From Methanothrix sp. (GTDB taxonomy: Archaea; Halobacteriota; Methanosarcinia; Methanotrichales; Methanotrichaceae): 11,422 nt of DNA. The translations under genes and the position numbers were made by a program. The notes beneath the pieces were generated by a model. That model was not told the origin of the DNA. It saw only the letters and a list, made by a program, of their open reading frames with translations, and did no database searches. The stretch lies in the NCBI GenBank assembly GCA_028708055.1, contig JAQVZT010000063.1, positions 1-11,422 on the forward strand, in the 5' to 3' direction. The stretch's first letter is position 1; the number at the start of each line of letters is the position of its first letter. Below are positions 1-7,228 of the stretch, piece by piece.

Positions 1-399
1 GAGGATTATGTGCGGCTGGACGATGAGATGTTCGTTCCTTCGGCAAACCAGGGAACCATAATCGTCGTGGCCAGGAAAGGGTCGCAGGCGGAATACTATT
101 CTCGAATGCTTGACGATGCCGCCACCCGAACTGAGACCATGATAGAGCGCAGAATCCTGGAGACGGTGGGCGGCGGCTGCGTGGTGCCTATGGCAGTTCA
201 TGCGACTGTCTCCGGCGGCCAGGCTCGCGTCCTGGCAGAGGTCCTCTCCCTGGATGGCAAGAGATTTGTGCGGCTGGATGAAAAGATATCTCTGCAGGAA
301 GACCCTCTGAGGAGAGCTGAGGACATAGGGCAGAGGCTCATGAACATGGGTGGCAGAGAGTTGGTAGACGAGGCGGTGAAGGAATTTGGCGCGCGGTAA
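1..399 (+). CDS. hemC: Porphobilinogen deaminase (hydroxymethylbilane synthase), C-terminal part
   Basis: The reading frame is open from the first base, so this is the 3' end of a longer gene with its N-terminal domains outside the window; 132 residues are visible. It joins four porphobilinogens into hydroxymethylbilane in the cytoplasm. The visible part starts near the end of domain 2, with a FVPSANQG stretch matching the family's 'vPa.gQGa' motif. It then covers domain 3, where GGGCVVP (cysteine codon at 178-180) matches the family's GGC..P motif; that cysteine carries the dipyrromethane cofactor. The gene ends in TAA and overlaps the next gene by 14 bases, so the two are probably co-translated. 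The next enzyme uses its product directly, which supports the call. The true start cannot be seen. Confidence 0.93.
   Translation, partial: EDYVRLDDEMFVPSANQGTIIVVARKGSQAEYYSRMLDDAATRTETMIERRILETVGGGCVVPMAVHATVSGGQARVLAEVLSLDGKRFVRLDEKISLQEDPLRRAEDIGQRLMNMGGRELVDEAVKEFGAR
375..379 (+). promoter_or_regulatory. Ribosome-binding site for cobA-hemD (decides TTG start)
   Basis: GGTGA lies inside the hemC coding sequence, 6 bases before the TTG at 386, and matches the complement of the archaeal 16S rRNA 3' end. It supports TTG at 386 as the start. The encoded protein then begins four residues before the first strand of the methyltransferase fold, as expected. Confidence 0.6.
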
Positions 400-1846
400 G
401 GTTTATCTGGTGGGTGCCGGCCCAGGCGACCCAGAGCTCATGACTCTGAAGGCGAAAAGGCTGCTTGGAGAGGCGGATGTGGTCCTGTTCGACCGGCTGC
501 TTGATCCCAGGATGCTGGATGGCGTCCGGGCTGAATTGATCGATGTGGGAAAGAATGCCGGCCGGCATAAGCTGAATCAGGAAGGGATTAACCGCCTTCT
601 CATAGAAAAGGCGCAGGCGGGAAACATCGTAGTGCGCCTGAAAGGAGGAGACCCTTACCTCTTTGGAAGGGGCGGAGAGGAAGCTCTGGCATTGCTTGAA
701 AAAGGAATACCTTTTGAGGTTGTGCCGGGCGTGACCTCTTCTATTGCCGCGCCAGCGCTAGCCGGTATTCCAGTGACCCACCGGGGCGTGGCTTCGTCGC
801 TCACCATTGTCACCGGCCACGAGGAGCCTGGAAAAGAGGCTCCGCTGGACTGGTCGGCCATAGCGGCCCTGGGGGGAACGCTGGTCGTCTTGATGGGCGT
901 CTCCCGCCTGGAGAAGAATGCCGCCGCCCTCATTGCAGCCGGAAAGCCGTCCAGCACTCCGGCGGCGATGGTGGAGAAGGGGGGCTGGCCTGAGCAGAGA
1001 ATGATCTCGGCAACATTGGGCGATATCGCCCGGAAGGCCAAAGAGGAAGGGATTGAGTCGCCCGCCATACTGGTGGTGGGCGAGGTTGTCACTCTTGCTC
1101 AAAGATTGGCCAAAAAGAAGATTGCCATCCTCAGGCCTGATGCTCAGCAAAAGGAGTCGGCTGCACTCGCTGAAAACTATGGCTTCTCGCCGATCTCGGC
1201 TCCCGCAATAGCTCTGGCCAAAAAGCCTCTGCCTTCTGACCTATTGGAACGGCTGGGCAGAGCGGAATGCGTGGCTTTTACCAGCGCCAATGGGGTGAAT
1301 ATGGCCCTGCAAAGCCCGGACATCCGCCAGGCTCTGGCCAGTAAGATGCTTGTGTCCATCGGTCCCAAGACTGCTCAGGCTCTGGCTGTTCATGGCCTGA
1401 CAGCGGCAATGCCACAGGAGTACAGCTCGCAGGGATTGGAGAAGCTGCTCTCCAATAGGTGCCGGAGCATACTCTTCCTGCGCAGCTCTCAGGGCAGCCG
1501 ATATCTCTCTGATGGCCTGAGGGCGGCGGGAATTGATGTCGACGACATCCCACTTTACGAGGTTGTGCCCTCTGGCGATCCCAGGTTGGATGAGCTCATA
1601 AAGAGGGCGCGCAGCGTGGATATCTTCGCCTTCACCAGTTCGTCCACAGCCCGCTTTTTGATCGAAAGGGCGGCGGCGATGGGCCGGGAAAAGGAGCTTT
1701 TCCGGGCGCTGGCTGCCGGCACGGTGGCCGCCATCGGCAAGCCCACCAAGGAGGAGCTCACAAGGCTGGGAGTGGAGGTCGATGTAATGCCGGATGAATT
1801 CACGTTTGTTGCTATGCTTGCTGTTTTGAGGGAGTTGGCCCGATAA
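386..1846 (+). CDS. cobA-hemD: Fused uroporphyrinogen-III C-methyltransferase / uroporphyrinogen-III synthase
   Basis: This 486-residue protein fuses two consecutive enzymes. Residues about 5-240 are the SAM-dependent methyltransferase (SUMT/CobA), which adds methyls at C2 and C7 of uroporphyrinogen III to give precorrin-2. It shows VGAGPGDP at 9-16, VVRLKGGDPYLFGRGGEE at 82-99, the VPGVTS loop at 113-118 and the THRG motif at 131-134. Residues about 244-486 are a HemD-type synthase, which cyclises hydroxymethylbilane with inversion of ring D; segments such as AFTSANGV (297-304), SIGPKTAQAL (324-333), and FAFTSSSTARF (414-424) fit its two-lobed fold. The order methyltransferase then synthase is a known fusion type. 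There is no CysG/Met8-type dehydrogenase-ferrochelatase domain, so siroheme formation needs another gene. Start is TTG with a ribosome site at 375-379; overlap with hemC and a 1-base gap to the next gene indicate one operon. Confidence 0.93.
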   Translation: MARGKVYLVGAGPGDPELMTLKAKRLLGEADVVLFDRLLDPRMLDGVRAELIDVGKNAGRHKLNQEGINRLLIEKAQAGNIVVRLKGGDPYLFGRGGEEALALLEKGIPFEVVPGVTSSIAAPALAGIPVTHRGVASSLTIVTGHEEPGKEAPLDWSAIAALGGTLVVLMGVSRLEKNAAALIAAGKPSSTPAAMVEKGGWPEQRMISATLGDIARKAKEEGIESPAILVVGEVVTLAQRLAKKKIAILRPDAQQKESAALAENYGFSPISAPAIALAKKPLPSDLLERLGRAECVAFTSANGVNMALQSPDIRQALASKMLVSIGPKTAQALAVHGLTAAMPQEYSSQGLEKLLSNRCRSILFLRSSQGSRYLSDGLRAAGIDVDDIPLYEVVPSGDPRLDELIKRARSVDIFAFTSSSTARFLIERAAAMGREKELFRALAAGTVAAIGKPTKEELTRLGVEVDVMPDEFTFVAMLAVLRELAR

Positions 1847-1847
1847 A

Positions 1848-3017
1848 ATGATAATATTCTCTAAAGCCCTGGCAGATCAGGCCACGGTCTGGGAGGCGCT
1901 GAGAGCATCCCAGTCATGCCAGAATCTGCCCCCGGATCTGCTCAGGTTCTCGGCTCAGTCAAAGCCGGTGGTCATGTGGAATTTAACTGCGCATTGTAAT
2001 CTGGCCTGCCAGCACTGCTACATGGATGCCGGCCAGAACGCCCGTGAGGAGCTGTCTCTGGAAGAGGGCATACGCCTGGTCGATGAGCTGGCGGAAATGA
2101 AGGTTCCAATCCTCATCTTCACCGGAGGAGAGCCCCTTCTCAGCCGCAATTTCTATGCCCTGGCATTTCATGCCCGAGAGGTGGGCCTGCGCACAGTCAT
2201 CTCCACTAATGGAACTCTCATCACTGCCGAGGTGGCTGGCCTTCTTGCGGAGGCTAAGATCAGATATGTTGGAGTCAGCCTGGATGCGGCCTCTGCCGGG
2301 AGCCATGATGCCTTCCGCGGTGTTGCTGGAGCGCATGCCCGGGCACTGCAGGGCCTCAAGAATGCCCGCGATGCCGGTCTGAAGACCGGTCTGAGAATCA
2401 CCCTCACTGCAGACAACTGGCAGGATGTTCCGGCTTTGCTCAATCTGGCATTGCAGGAGAAGATCCCCAGGTTCTGCCTCTATCATCTCGTTCCCACAGG
2501 CCGGGGAGCAGATATTACCGCCCGGGATGTGACGCCTGAGCAGAGGCGCAGCGTCATCCGTTTGCTTGCCGAGGCGGCTGAGGAGCTGAAAGGCGAAGAC
2601 ATCGAGATTCTCACCACGGATTCGCCGATGGACGGAGCATATCTGCTGGAGCTTTTGAAGGGCGATCCCCGGAGCGAGAACGTGAGAAAGCTGCTGCTCA
2701 ACGCTGGAGGCTGCTCTACGGGCGTGAAGGTTGCCAACATCAATCACCGGGGCGATGTGCATCCCTGCCATTTCATGCCACAGGTGGTGGTGGGCAATGT
2801 GCGGGAGAGGAGCTTCCGGGATATCTGGATTGATCATCCGGTTGCAGAGTTGCAATCGCTGCGGGATATCAAATCCCGGCTCAAAGGCGCCTGCGGAGCA
2901 TGCGATTACCTGGATCTGTGTGGAGGATGCCGCCAGAAGGCTTACTATTATCATGGGGACATGCTTGCGGAGGACCCAACCTGCATTCTGGAGCAGAAGA
3001 GCCAGAAGAGCGGCTAG
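1848..3017 (+). CDS. ahbC: Radical SAM heme-biosynthesis protein, probably AhbC (12,18-didecarboxysiroheme deacetylase)
   Basis: This 389-residue radical SAM enzyme has an N-terminal CX3CX2C cluster motif (C50, C54, C57), GGEP at 93-96 for SAM binding, and a C-terminal SPASM-like set of cysteines (C289, C307, C349, C352, C358, C361, C379) expected to hold a second iron-sulfur cluster. The PVVMWNLTAHCNLACQHCY opening, the CLYHLVPTGRG segment (210-220) and the GVKVANINHRGDVHPC...VVVGNVRERSFRDIW region (292-327) resemble NirJ and AhbC. AhbC removes two acetate side chains from 12,18-didecarboxysiroheme to give Fe-coproporphyrin III. I favour AhbC over AhbD because AhbD proteins, as I recall them, differ at the cluster motif (CRA rather than CYM). 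Position right after cobA-hemD supports a tetrapyrrole role. The ATG is one base after the previous stop; a purine-rich GAGGGAG at 1828-1834 lies rather far upstream (13 bases). Confidence 0.75.
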   Translation: MIIFSKALADQATVWEALRASQSCQNLPPDLLRFSAQSKPVVMWNLTAHCNLACQHCYMDAGQNAREELSLEEGIRLVDELAEMKVPILIFTGGEPLLSRNFYALAFHAREVGLRTVISTNGTLITAEVAGLLAEAKIRYVGVSLDAASAGSHDAFRGVAGAHARALQGLKNARDAGLKTGLRITLTADNWQDVPALLNLALQEKIPRFCLYHLVPTGRGADITARDVTPEQRRSVIRLLAEAAEELKGEDIEILTTDSPMDGAYLLELLKGDPRSENVRKLLLNAGGCSTGVKVANINHRGDVHPCHFMPQVVVGNVRERSFRDIWIDHPVAELQSLRDIKSRLKGACGACDYLDLCGGCRQKAYYYHGDMLAEDPTCILEQKSQKSG

Positions 3018-3029
3018 GTCCGCCGGCAT

Positions 3030-3075
3030 CTTTTCTTTCTGGAAATTAAATCCTCATTGTTTTATCTCTTTTATT
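3030..3075 (+). terminator. Possible U-tract terminator of the tetrapyrrole operon
   Basis: Just after the ahbC stop there are two T-rich runs on the coding strand, at 3030-3040 and 3058-3075, in a 174-base gap before mcm. Archaeal RNA polymerase often stops at T-rich tracts without a hairpin. There is no strong stem, so the call rests on composition and position only. Confidence 0.3.
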
Positions 3076-3150
3076 GATCCGATACGATTTCTTCGGTCAT
3101 TCTCACGCCATTGGAAGATCAACCGCCTCGATTTCTTTCGCCCCGCGCAG

Positions 3151-3191
3151 CATACCTTTAGATACTAATCCCTCTTACCACATCCCAGAAA
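3151..3191 (+). promoter_or_regulatory. Probable promoter of mcm, perhaps giving a leaderless mRNA
   Basis: A TATA-like CTTTAGATAC (3156-3165) sits about 27-36 bases before the mcm ATG at 3192, and no Shine-Dalgarno match lies directly before that ATG. Archaeal transcripts usually begin about 25 bases downstream of the TATA centre, which would put the 5' end within a few bases of the start codon. The 174-base gap after ahbC also argues for a separate transcription unit. Confidence 0.4.
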
Positions 3192-6100
3192 ATGCCCGCC
3201 GATCCTGTCGCCAAGTGGGAGGAATTCCTCCGCACCCGCTATTGGGATGAGCTCCTGGAGCTTGCAGACTCCTATCCGGACGAGCGGAGCCTGAAGATCT
3301 CCTTTCCGGACATAGACAAGTTCGATCCCGACTTCGCAGAGGAGCTGCTGGAAAACCCGGATACGAACCTGGAGGCAGCTCAGACCGCTCTTCTGGAGCT
3401 GGACCTGCCCATGGATGTCTACCTGGACCGGGCCCACGTGCGCATCATTGAGCTTCCCCGTGCCTACAAGACCCGGGACCTGCGCAGCGACCACATCGGC
3501 AAATTGCTGGCCATCGACGGCCTGGTGCGCACTGCCACTGAGGTGCGGCCCAAGATAGTCTCCGCCGCCTTCCAGTGCCAAAGATGCGGCTTTACCTTTT
3601 TTAAGGAGCAGACCGGAAACAAATTCGAGGACCAGAACCTCAAATGCATGAACCAGGCCTGCGACCGGGGCGGCCCATTCAAGCTCCTTCTGGACCAGTC
3701 CAAGTTCGTGGATGCCCAGAAGATCAGGGTACAGGAATCTCCTGAGGATCTGCGGGGAGGAGCGCAGCCCCAGACCCTCGATGTGGAGCTGGAGGACGAC
3801 CTGGCAGGCAAGATCTTTCCTGGTGACCGGGTGATCGTTAACGGCGTACTCAAGCAATTCCAGCGCTCTTCTCCCCAGCAGGGCAAAAGCACCTACTTCG
3901 ACCTCTTTCATAAGGGAATATCCGTGGAGATGACCGAGCAGGATTTCGAGGAGATTGATATAGACCCAGAGGAGGAAAAAGAGATCCTGGAAATGGCCCA
4001 GGACCCGGAGATCTACGAGAAGATCAAGGGGTCCATCTCTCCCTCCATCTACGGCTACGACGATGTGAAGGAAGCTCTGGCTTTGCAGCTTGTCTCAGGC
4101 TTTGAAAAGCACCTGCCGGACGGAGCGCGCATCAGGGGCGACATTCACATCCTCCTGGTGGGCGATCCCGGCATCGCTAAATCGCAGCTTCTGCGCTACA
4201 TGATCAAGATCTCCCCGCGAGGCATCTACACCTCTGGCAAGAGCTCCACCTCAGCCGGCCTGACGGCCACAGCCGTAAAGGACGAGCTGGGCGACGGCCG
4301 CTGGACCATTGAGGCGGGAGCGTTGGTCCTGGCAGACAAGGGCATCGCCGCCATAGATGAGATGGACAAGATGGACAACGAGGACAAGAGCGCGCTGCAT
4401 GAAGCGATGGAGCAGCAGAGCTATCATCCTCTAACTGAGATCCAATTGGCGGACGGACGAAAGGTGCGCATCGGTGAGTTTGTGGACCGGCTGATGGCAG
4501 ATCGCGATTCCGAGATCATCAAGGGAAAGGATTGCGAAATACTGCCGCTCGATGGGCAAATCAAGATAAGAAGCACAGATCTGGAACGTATTTTTGATCT
4601 GCCCTTAGACAGAGTGAGCAGGCATCTGGCACCCAAAAATTTTATCAAAATTAGATATTCAAATGGAAGGGAAATAATTGTCACTCCAGAACACCCAATT
4701 TATATCTCTAACGATGAAATAAAGTGCGTTCCCGCCTGTGATGCAAATGTGGGTGACCTAGCACCTGCACCGAGATCCATCCCACTTAATTTGAATTCAG
4801 CTAACCTTTTCCAAGTTGAAATAGATCATCCACGGGAGAAGTCTCTCCATTTTCCCGAAGAAATGAATCCCAGTCTATCGAGAATACTGGGATATCTCCT
4901 TGCAGAGGGTCATTATTACAAGGGCTCAAGTCATGAGATCGGATTCACTAACAAGGATGAATTTTTGCTCCAGGAGATGTCGAGTCTCATGCAAGAGTCT
5001 TTTGGCATTACGGCATCTCGGAACCAACGAAGCGATGGCGTTCTGACCTTGAGATTCATATCCACTCGTTTGTTCAGATGGTTTGAAGCTAATTTTGAAG
5101 AAATGATGCGAACTGGAAGAGAACGGCGAATTCCAGCAGCTGTTTTTCATAGCACAGAAAATGACATTCGGGAATTCCTGATTTCTGCGTTTCTGGGCGA
5201 CGGTTGCGTGCACTCAACATCAGTTGCTTATTCAACGGTTTCTCGCGGACTCGCGGAGGATTATCAAGACCTGCTGCTTCGAGCCGGCATATCGTCAAGG
5301 ATATCCATTGATCGAAAAGCAAATGCATTTAAAGTCTGCATAATGGGTGATTCGCACAGGAGGTTTGAGAATCTTTTCTCTTCATTTAGCCATGAGAAAC
5401 TGGACCGAATGAGGGGTATTACTTCTGCATGCAGCAGGTCTATCCGTCATCATGATGTTCTTCCTGCACAGACGGCTCTCTCAATATTGCAGATGAAAAA
5501 ATCGCTAGGATTGGTTAATGACGGGCGCTTTAATGAGCATTTAGCCAAAGGATATGGCTTAACTCTTGACACCGTAGCGGAATCTGCTGGCTATCTAAAG
5601 AATAGATATAATGAGGTATTAGCATCATTAGATGAAGAATTAACTCTGCCAGAGATGAGAATGGCATTGGGATGGTCGCAAAGCTATATGGCCTCAGTAG
5701 CGAGAATTACAAGGGGAAATATTGATTATTACGAGCAGGGAGGCTATGATGCATCAAGAAGGGTCGAATTCGCAAAACATGTTCGTCAGAAAGTCCATGA
5801 GCATTTGAAAGAAACCGGCATAAGAATCGGATCTCTTGAAAAAAGGATCTCTGCGGATATCAGATATCTAAGAATCACAGATGTTGATGTTATTCCAAAT
5901 CAAGGGGAGTACGCCGCAGATTACGTCTACGACATTACGGTAGAGCCTACTCATACCTTCATCTCTCAGGGCCTGGTCCTGCATAATACTATTAGCGTTG
6001 CCAAGGCAGGTGTCATGGCCACCCTCAAGTCCCGCTGCTCTCTGCTCGCCGCCGCCAATCCCAAGCTGGGCCGCTTCGACAAGTACGAGCCCATCGCCCC

Positions 6101-6845
6101 CCAGATCAACCTCACCCCTGCCCTCATGTCCCGTTTCGATCTGATCTTCGTCCTGACCGACGATCCGGACACCAAGAGGGACTCGGCCATCGCCCAGCAC
6201 ATCCTGAAGAGCAACTATGCCGGAGAGCTGGCGACCCAGGCGGAATGGAACGATGATATCTCCCAGGAGGACATCGACAACTCCCTGGTGGTGATTAAGC
6301 CCGCCCTCGATCCGGAGCTACTGCGCAAGTATGTGGCCTATGCCCGCAAGAACATCTTCCCATCATTGAGCGATGAAGCCAAGCAGTATTTCCTCAACTA
6401 CTATGTCGGCCTGAGAAGCCAGGGCCAGGACAGCAACAAGCCGGTGCCAGTCACCGCCCGGCAGCTGGAGGCCCTCATCCGCCTGGGTGAAGCCAGCGCC
6501 CGCCTGCGCCTCTCAGACAAGGTCGCCATAGACGATGCCAAGCGAGTGGTCAGAATTCTGGAGGCCTGCCTGCGAAAGGTGGGCGTCGATCCGGAGACTG
6601 GATTTCTCGATGCGGACATCATCGCCTCCGGCACAACCAAGAGCACCAGAGATCGAACCAAGACCGTGATGGACATCATAAGGGATATCAGTCGCGAGCA
6701 GCAGGGCCAGGCTCCGGTGGACGCCGTTCTTGACAGAGCTGAGGAGCTGGGGATAGAAAGAGCTAAAGCGGAAGAGATCATTGCCCGCATGAGACGGGAC
6801 GGGAGCGTATTTGAGCCCCGGCCCGGAATGCTGAAGGTGCTTTGA
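3192..6845 (+). CDS. mcm: Replicative DNA helicase MCM, intein-containing precursor
   Basis: The archaeal minichromosome maintenance helicase forms hexameric rings and unwinds DNA at replication forks. The 1217-residue precursor carries an intein (residues 410-932); the spliced protein would be 694 residues, normal for the family. The N-terminal domain has a zinc site with C129, C132, C152 and C157. The AAA+ core has Walker A GDPGIAKS (324-331), Walker B IAAIDE with D389/E390, the intein, then the conserved TISVAKAGVMATL hairpin region (933-945), sensor 1 with N956, and the arginine-finger segment LMSRFD (978-983). Residues about 1150-1217 look like the C-terminal winged helix. The intein separates Walker A and B from sensor 1 and the arginine finger, so the unspliced protein should not be a working ATPase. 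The start follows the preceding TATA-like site; no ribosome-binding site is evident. It is probably first in a unit with the DUF424 gene and nmd3. Confidence 0.96.
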   Translation: MPADPVAKWEEFLRTRYWDELLELADSYPDERSLKISFPDIDKFDPDFAEELLENPDTNLEAAQTALLELDLPMDVYLDRAHVRIIELPRAYKTRDLRSDHIGKLLAIDGLVRTATEVRPKIVSAAFQCQRCGFTFFKEQTGNKFEDQNLKCMNQACDRGGPFKLLLDQSKFVDAQKIRVQESPEDLRGGAQPQTLDVELEDDLAGKIFPGDRVIVNGVLKQFQRSSPQQGKSTYFDLFHKGISVEMTEQDFEEIDIDPEEEKEILEMAQDPEIYEKIKGSISPSIYGYDDVKEALALQLVSGFEKHLPDGARIRGDIHILLVGDPGIAKSQLLRYMIKISPRGIYTSGKSSTSAGLTATAVKDELGDGRWTIEAGALVLADKGIAAIDEMDKMDNEDKSALHEAMEQQSYHPLTEIQLADGRKVRIGEFVDRLMADRDSEIIKGKDCEILPLDGQIKIRSTDLERIFDLPLDRVSRHLAPKNFIKIRYSNGREIIVTPEHPIYISNDEIKCVPACDANVGDLAPAPRSIPLNLNSANLFQVEIDHPREKSLHFPEEMNPSLSRILGYLLAEGHYYKGSSHEIGFTNKDEFLLQEMSSLMQESFGITASRNQRSDGVLTLRFISTRLFRWFEANFEEMMRTGRERRIPAAVFHSTENDIREFLISAFLGDGCVHSTSVAYSTVSRGLAEDYQDLLLRAGISSRISIDRKANAFKVCIMGDSHRRFENLFSSFSHEKLDRMRGITSACSRSIRHHDVLPAQTALSILQMKKSLGLVNDGRFNEHLAKGYGLTLDTVAESAGYLKNRYNEVLASLDEELTLPEMRMALGWSQSYMASVARITRGNIDYYEQGGYDASRRVEFAKHVRQKVHEHLKETGIRIGSLEKRISADIRYLRITDVDVIPNQGEYAADYVYDITVEPTHTFISQGLVLHNTISVAKAGVMATLKSRCSLLAAANPKLGRFDKYEPIAPQINLTPALMSRFDLIFVLTDDPDTKRDSAIAQHILKSNYAGELATQAEWNDDISQEDIDNSLVVIKPALDPELLRKYVAYARKNIFPSLSDEAKQYFLNYYVGLRSQGQDSNKPVPVTARQLEALIRLGEASARLRLSDKVAIDDAKRVVRILEACLRKVGVDPETGFLDADIIASGTTKSTRDRTKTVMDIIRDISREQQGQAPVDAVLDRAEELGIERAKAEEIIARMRRDGSVFEPRPGMLKVL
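4419..5987 (+). mobile_element. MCM intein with LAGLIDADG homing endonuclease
   Basis: This is a 523-residue in-frame protein-splicing element (precursor residues 410-932). The N-terminal splice residue is Ser410, directly after the extein sequence HEAMEQQ. The C-terminal residues are LHN with Asn932, followed by Thr933 as the +1 nucleophile. Splicing block B is NGREIIVTPEHPIYI with the TxxH pair T498/H501; block F is YVYDITVEPTHTFIS with D914 and H921. The endonuclease part has two LAGLIDADG motifs, LGYLLAEG (E572) and AFLGDG (D670), and both keep an acidic residue, so cleavage may be intact. About 160 residues between the second motif and block F form an extra domain with a helix-turn-helix look. 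The frame is unbroken. Base composition is lower in GC than the exteins: hand counts give 32% for 4621-4680 against 67% for 6001-6060, suggesting horizontal arrival. Joining residues 409 and 933 restores a canonical MCM sequence, so the borders are firm. Confidence 0.95.
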
Positions 6846-6861
6846 ATGGCAGATAGCAAAA

Positions 6862-6898
6862 CGGCAAAAAAAGCCGAAAGACTAGAATCATTATGATT
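6862..6898 (+). repeat. Two small inverted repeats between mcm and the DUF424 gene
   Basis: CGGC at 6862-6865 and GCCG at 6873-6876 flank a loop of seven A. Ten bases further, AATCAT (6886-6891) and ATGATT (6893-6898) form a perfect 6-base dyad around one T. Either could be a weak mRNA structure or a protein site; function is unknown. Confidence 0.4.
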
Positions 6899-6937
6899 AT
6901 CATGTCTGATATTTCTCAAGAGACGGAAAGGAAAGAG

Positions 6938-7228
6938 ATGTATTTGAAAATCCACCAACACGAAGTAGAGACCCTCATAGCAGTCTGTGATTGCGATATT
7001 CTGGGCAAGAAGTTCTCCGAGGGCCGCCTCAAGATAGAAGTCACAGCCGACTTTTTCGGCGGCGAAAAGGTCTCTTCATCCGAGGTGGCAGAGGCACTTA
7101 AAAGGGCCACAATGGCAAATTTTGTAGGCTGCAAGACGGTCGAGCATGCCATCTCTTTGGGCTATGTGGAGAGAGACAGCACCCTATCAATTGGTGGAGT
7201 TCTCTGTGCTCAGATGGTGCGAATGTGA
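6938..7228 (+). CDS. DUF424 family protein, conserved archaeal protein of unknown function
   Basis: A 96-residue soluble protein with no membrane segment or signal peptide. The MYLKIH start, the LIAVCD..ILGKKFSEG stretch (13-29), the acidic-hydrophobic strand followed by FFGGEKV (39-45), the ANFVGCKTVEHAISLGYV helix-turn (60-77) and the GGVLCAQMVRM end match my memory of the small archaeal DUF424 family, whose biochemical role is not established. I chose ATG at 6938 because homologues begin with MYLKI and a purine-rich GGAAAGGAAAGAG lies directly before it. In-frame ATGs at 6893 and 6902 would add 15 or 12 residues that do not look like the family. Its stop overlaps the nmd3 start, so the two are probably translated together. 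Placement between a helicase gene and a ribosome-maturation gene hints at information processing, but this is inference only. Confidence 0.8.
   Translation: MYLKIHQHEVETLIAVCDCDILGKKFSEGRLKIEVTADFFGGEKVSSSEVAEALKRATMANFVGCKTVEHAISLGYVERDSTLSIGGVLCAQMVRM

Noticed and set aside
1983..3029. Minus-strand 348-codon frame opposite ahbC.
   Set aside because: It is the mirror of a well-supported radical SAM gene and its translation has no recognisable domain.
3018..3191. Hidden small gene or RNA in the ahbC-mcm gap.
   Set aside because: The 174 bases show only T-rich tracts and a TATA-like site; no tRNA fold, no strong hairpin and no ribosome-site-led frame.
3165..3911. Minus-strand 248-codon frame opposite the start of mcm.
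   Set aside because: It lies across clear MCM N-terminal domain coding sequence, including the zinc site; it is a GC-rich shadow.
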